DNA from: Rhodococcus jostii RHA1
GTDB taxonomy: Bacteria; Actinomycetota; Actinomycetes; Mycobacteriales; Mycobacteriaceae
Assembly (NCBI RefSeq): GCF_000014565.1
Contig: NC_008271.1
Location: 62,001-126,000 of the forward strand
Length of the DNA stretch: 64,000 nt
Direction: 5' to 3'
A model generated the notes under the pieces. That model was not told the DNA's origin. It was given only the letters and a program-made list of their open reading frames with translations, and did not search any database. The position numbers and the translations under genes were made by a program. Below are positions 61,777 to 64,000 of the stretch, piece by piece. Position 1 is the stretch's first letter. Every line of letters begins with the position of its first letter.

Positions 61777-62145
61777 CTAGCCGGTCGCGGACCTGTCGTG
61801 TGCGGGAAAACCGGTCACCCTTCTCCACGTGGTTCCCTTGTGGAGGTAGTACTCCAAGATGTGGAGATCACGCAGTTCCGCTGCGAGGGCCTCGCACCCC
61901 AGCGCTTCCAGCAACGTGACGTAACGGTCGACGTGGCGGCAGTCGAGAAGAGCGATTTGCCGGACCACCGACTTGTCCGCGAAGACTTCTTCCGCGAACC
62001 CGTCTGCGGCCTCGCAGATAGCCAGGATGTCGTACACCTTGTGCGCCTTTCGTTCGGTGAGTGGTGCCTGAGCCAGTTCGGCACGGGCGACATCGGGAGC
62101 ACTGGTGATGACTCCGTTGACGATGAAATCCGCTGTGCTGCTCAC
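61777..62145 (-). CDS. hypothetical protein
   Basis: 122 residues from GTG 62145, with GGAGGTAACT immediately upstream; an ATG at 62157 would put this ribosome-binding site inside the gene. Acidic and helical (PLTERKAHKVYDILAICEAA, then VTLLEALGCEALAAELRDLH), no membrane segment. A perfect terminator follows. No family recognised. Confidence 0.72.
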   Translation of the reverse strand: MSSTADFIVNGVITSAPDVARAELAQAPLTERKAHKVYDILAICEAADGFAEEVFADKSVVRQIALLDCRHVDRYVTLLEALGCEALAAELRDLHILEYYLHKGTTWRRVTGFPAHDRSATG

Positions 62146-62187
62146 AGTTACCTCCAATTGGGATCAGGACACCTGCCGCGCCCTGAT

Positions 62188-62285
62188 CGTTCTTTTTGCC
62201 TTGCTGGCAAGGAGATCGGAAGGCCAGCAAGTCAAAAGAACGATGTTCTTCTTCAACAGAGCGGAGCGAAGCGGAGCATCCTCTT
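62188..62285. repeat. long AT-richer hairpin and conserved element shared with 47.9 kb
   Basis: The arms 62188-62208 and 62223-62242 pair as two 9-bp blocks (CGTTCTTTT/AAAAGAACG and CTTGCTGGC/GCCAGCAAG) separated by a small internal loop. The segment from 62219 to 62285, including the GCGGAGCGAAGCGGAG stretch, recurs at 47919-47982. The element is not part of a gene that I can recognise; it could be a structured RNA, a transposon end or a terminator. Confidence 0.6.
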
Positions 62286-62760
62286 GAAGGACACCGAAGG
62301 TGGCCAGGCCGCCGGGCAGGCGGATCCCCAACTGATAGACGACTACGTGCGAACGGGAGACTGGTTCACCCCAGACCTCGAGGGTCTCGAACTCTCGGCC
62401 AAATCTCACTGGAGATGACCACTCGGCGGACAGAAGCCAGTGGGCGAGCGTCGGCGAGCAGTACGCCCACTCCCCCGCAAGGTGCGACCGTTCTGGACCG
62501 GGCTGCGGGCGGCAGGATCAGCGCGGTGGTGTTCGTTCGTCGCAGCGGACGCGAAACCTGGATGATGGGTCCGTGACTGATGCAGAGCGCTTCATAGTGG
62601 CTGGCCGTGACCTAGACTGATGTTGCCGCCATCGCTCGCCCCGGAGTCAGGCTCGTGAACTGTGGGCCTTCTGGATACGAGGGGTGAACGTGGATGCGAA
62701 ATCTGCGTAGAGTCGACTTCAGCCGATATTTCCCGATTCGTCAGTGATACGGAGAAGCCA
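62286..62760. other. no gene recognised
   Basis: 475 bp upstream of the large right-edge gene. Promoter and leader for that gene should lie in the last part; nothing else is supported. Confidence 0.45.
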
Positions 62761-64000
62761 TGTTCAACATTGTGGCACCCACATCGGAATGGCTTGGAAA
62801 TGCTGCCGTCGATGGTCCGCCGGCGACCGTAACGGCAAGCGCCAGTGATGTTGGTTCGTTCACGGTACAAATCACCAGCCCGAGCGGCGAGTTAGTCCGC
62901 CTGGATTTCGATGCCACCGGAACGTACAGCTTGTCTACCGTGCGGGAAACGAATTGGAAGGTGGCATCCATTCGAATTCGTACGGATGGTCGATCACCGA
63001 ATGTCGTTGTCGACCTTCGGTCGGCGCGCTCGCTTGACGACGGAAGCATCGAGGGCCGGTCGGTGAGCACCTTCGGTCCGCGGCGTCGCCTTGTCCGCGA
63101 CATCGGCATCACACCCGAGGGAAGCTGGAAGTCGCGGTATCAAGATGTCCGTCGAAGTGGAGTCCGAATCGTCGGGGAAGCTTCGGGTGAGGTCGGCTCA
63201 AGCGGTAACTCGCAAATGACCCGCTGTCGCCTTGATCCTCAGGGCGGCGAGGTTTGGACGTTATCGGCAACAACCGGCGTGGATGACCGGGGGTCCACCG
63301 AACGCGGCGCAAATGCACACCGAGGTTTCGCGAAACTGACCAGATCGCAGGTTGACTTCACCGCTGGCGGGCACGGAACATCGCGTGTCCTCTCGTATAC
63401 CGACGAGGCGGACAAGAGGAAACAGTCTCAGTGGCGCTTTGTTCCCGCTGCCCCCGGATCCCACGCGAGCGAGACGACGACGGTTGCACCGGATGGAACG
63501 AAGACGGTGACAACGGTGACTACCTTCGACAACGGCGGTCATAAGAGTGAGTCCACAATTACGTCCCCGCCAAAGATGACTCCCGGCGGCGGGACATCCA
63601 CAGACAGCACCTCGCACACGACGGAGAGGGCGCCCTCCGGAGCAGTAGCCACCTCGTCTCATCATGAGCACAAGGAATTCGGGGGCGGCAAAGTGATCAC
63701 TACATGGGAGACGACCACCACCGATTCGAACGGAAAACAAACTACGCAACGGGGCGTAGACGTCCTCTCGGGTGAGACCCGGCACGGTGTCAGGAGCACG
63801 ACCGTAATCACTACGCACCCAGATGGCTCGACGACCATCGTGACGAAAACTGGCGATGCCACGACCGGTCGCGGTAGAACGCACACGACTGTCATCAACA
63901 AGAACGGCAAAGTGGTCAGCGACGAGACGGTCGACGATGGCGACGACGGTGATGACGGTGATGACGGTGATGATGGCGACGGCGATGACGGCGATGACGG
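62761..64000 (+). CDS. large unrecognised protein with Thr-rich middle and Gly-Asp repeat, cut by the window edge
   Basis: An open frame runs from ATG 62761 (CGGAGA 6-8 bases upstream) without a stop to 64000: at least 413 residues. Residues 1-225 look folded and beta-rich (FNIVAPTSEWLGNAAVDG, ASDVGSFTVQITSPSGEL, VWTLSATTGVDDRG). Residues 240-390 are Thr/Ser-rich with short repeats (TTTVAPDGTKTVTTVTTFDN, STTVITTHPDGSTTIVTKTG), and from 391 a DDG repeat begins (GDDGDDGDDG), encoded by a near-perfect GATGACGGT array. No signal peptide is visible. Lower GC and different composition from most neighbours suggest foreign origin. A calcium-binding or adhesive surface protein is possible but unproven. 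Confidence 0.8.

Noticed and set aside
1..64000. tRNA, rRNA or plasmid replication-origin genes
   Set aside because: I looked for tRNA-like cloverleaf ends, rRNA-conserved blocks and rep-type proteins and saw none. Only indirect plasmid marks (ParB-like, KfrA-like, toxin-antitoxin) are present.

Overview
The window is high-GC DNA from an actinobacterium of the mycolic-acid group (Rhodococcus, Gordonia, Nocardia or Mycobacterium; Rhodococcus-like is my best guess). WhiB, Lsr2, a SARP/FHA regulator of the EmbR type, an Rv1747-like FHA-ABC transporter, Rv1733c-type membrane protein remnants, a DUF732-like secreted protein and PknD/PknH-like kinases all point there. The many insertion-sequence remnants, broken genes, duplicated fragments, a toxin-antitoxin pair, and ParB-like and KfrA-like plasmid-type genes suggest a large plasmid or an accessory chromosomal island. 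I saw no rRNA, tRNA, CRISPR array or replication gene.

Layout. 0-7 kb: a WhiB regulator, decayed IS701-like and IS5-like elements, a three-gene cytochrome P450 operon (P450, [2Fe-2S] ferredoxin, ferredoxin reductase) and a divergent 3-hydroxyacyl-CoA dehydrogenase. 7-9.5 kb: broken genes and a protein with an ADP-ribosyltransferase-like C-terminus. 9.7-15.6 kb: the most interesting block, an operon-like row on the minus strand encoding a sigma-like factor, an acyl-carrier-protein-like protein, an AAA+ ATPase and a subtilisin-like protease. The last two form an IetAS-type plasmid-stability/defence pair. A perfect CRP/GlxR-type site and a divergent small membrane peptide lie upstream. 15.8-23.4 kb: small accessory genes and a cluster of DNA-packaging proteins: Lsr2, a protein of six tandem ribbon-helix-helix modules, and a 579-residue protein with four Lsr2-type DNA-binding domains joined by histone-H1-like linkers.

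23.6-30.2 kb: a patatin-like phospholipase among decayed Rv1733c-type genes, a second (broken) copy of the ADP-ribosyltransferase-like gene and an IS256 remnant. 30.4-41.4 kb: a signalling island with an EmbR-like BTAD/FHA regulator, a secreted C39-like protease, an FHA-FHA-ABC transporter, a PknH-like kinase, a MarR regulator, a PknD-like kinase with an NHL propeller and a secreted DUF732-like protein. The MarR promoter and the PknD-like promoter share an inverted-repeat core, so they probably form one regulon. 41.5-48.5 kb: IS3 and IS110 remnants, small secreted proteins, a truncated alpha/beta hydrolase and a PIN-type toxin-antitoxin pair with a perfect 18-bp operator palindrome.

48.5-64 kb: a repeat-bearing surface-type protein, a three-gene transposon (HTH/zinc protein, DDE transposase, ExeA/TniB-like ATPase), an intact IS630 flanked by TA, two small co-translated genes, a frameshifted ATP-dependent DNA ligase, an intact IS110 element that splits a KfrA-like coiled-coil gene, several gene stubs fused at rearrangement junctions (HNH, DUF4192, gamma-carbonic anhydrase, ParB-like), and the start of a large unrecognised gene that runs off the right edge and ends in a Gly-Asp repeat.
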